Positions 62,600 through 62,776 of a stretch of 62,776 bases of DNA are shown in pieces. The notes below the pieces were generated by a model that saw only the letters and a list, made by a program, of their open reading frames with translations, was not told where the DNA came from and did not search any database. A program made the translations under genes and the position numbers. The stretch spans positions 1 to 62,776 of the forward strand of contig CAJQKV010000016.1 of NCBI GenBank assembly GCA_905479015.1, read 5' to 3'. The DNA comes from an uncultured Cyclobacteriaceae bacterium (lineage in GTDB: Bacteria; Bacteroidota; Bacteroidia; Cytophagales; Cyclobacteriaceae). How positions within the stretch are numbered: the stretch's first letter is position 1; every line of letters begins with the position of its first letter.

Positions 62600-62776
62600 A
62601 AAATATTTATAGTTAAAAGTTAAGGTGTTTTGGTTCCCTTAATCGAAATGTAATTTAATGGAAATTAGGTTTAAACAGAATGATATTGCTTCGGAAATTG
62701 TTTTTTGATAATGAAAATTTTGTTTGTTAATTTTTTTGTGGGGAGGGATGCGATGTTGAATGGGTGGGGGTAATAG

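Noticed and set aside
62755-62776. G-rich tail of the window as a repeat or quadruplex
   Set aside because: Too short and cut by the window edge.
1-62776. CRISPR arrays, insertion sequences, prophage or rRNA
   Set aside because: No spaced direct repeats, transposase, integrase, structural phage proteins or rRNA-like sequence seen.

Overview
The window is about 63 kb of chromosomal DNA from a member of the Bacteroidota, most likely Cytophagales-like. The evidence is several families typical of that phylum (DUF3127, DUF2452, IPExxxVDY, HYC_CC_PP, DUF3347 and PorV/PorQ-like proteins, an acpP-fabF-rnc block next to pyk), AT-rich spacers, and candidate promoters of the TTTG-N18-20-TAnnTTTG type. 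Most of it is core metabolism and cell-envelope genes. I see no phage, insertion sequence, CRISPR array, rRNA or plasmid gene. The only RNA gene I can support is one tRNA-Arg(TCG).

Layout. 1-959: a DUF3127 gene cut by the window edge, a tiny membrane protein and an overlapping DUF2452 gene, then a 0.8-kb spacer. 1742-7408: pntAA-pntAB-pntB transhydrogenase, pckA and a YheT-like hydrolase. 7398-14129 (minus): MsrB, rhodanese, LhgO, a 1043-aa Asp-box/VPS10-type propeller protein and a PBP4-type DacB. 14250-17819: a Na+/H+ antiporter with a GPP34 (GOLPH3-like) gene directly behind it, then a lipoprotein and an RCK potassium channel. 18082-23481: a GH15 glucoamylase-like enzyme facing a fused OtsA-OtsB trehalose synthase/phosphatase, a DEDDh exonuclease and a short degenerate Mur-ligase-like protein. 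23660-31700: DnaB, a TPR protein, an etfB-etfA-bifunctional nuclease-nupC operon, a POT peptide transporter and a GNAT acetyltransferase. 31782-36986: two convergent DEAD-box helicases, an outer-membrane protein and a BNR lipoprotein. 37228-45455 (minus): a copper/silver efflux operon. 45691-53055: tRNA-Arg with its terminator, a HHH barrel protein with a PorQ-like partner, a MORN-repeat protein, a BamA-like protein, YidD and NAD synthetase. 53048-57365: rnc, fabF and acpP divergent from IPExxxVDY-pyk. 57362-62599: an RqcH/NFACT protein, an MBL hydrolase, a small unknown, a decayed Hpt/response-regulator cassette, miaA and pfkA.

How the genes fit together. Carbon and redox genes recur (transhydrogenase, PEP carboxykinase, pyruvate kinase, phosphofructokinase, ETF, LhgO). 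Trehalose synthesis sits beside a GH15 enzyme. The clearest multi-gene system is the efflux operon: a small Cys-rich protein, CusA, TolC, CusB with heavy-metal and DUF3347 domains, a second DUF3347 protein and a thioredoxin-like protein, behind a well-matched promoter. Gene packing is tight: of ten convergent gene pairs, five overlap and three are separated by 16 bp or less.

Most notable items are the decayed phosphorelay cassette at 59922-60600, the P-loop-less Mur-like protein, the NhaP-GPP34 gene pair, the duplicated DUF3347 module, and several promoters placed almost on the start codon, which suggest leaderless transcripts. I did not find a clearly new defence or biosynthetic system.
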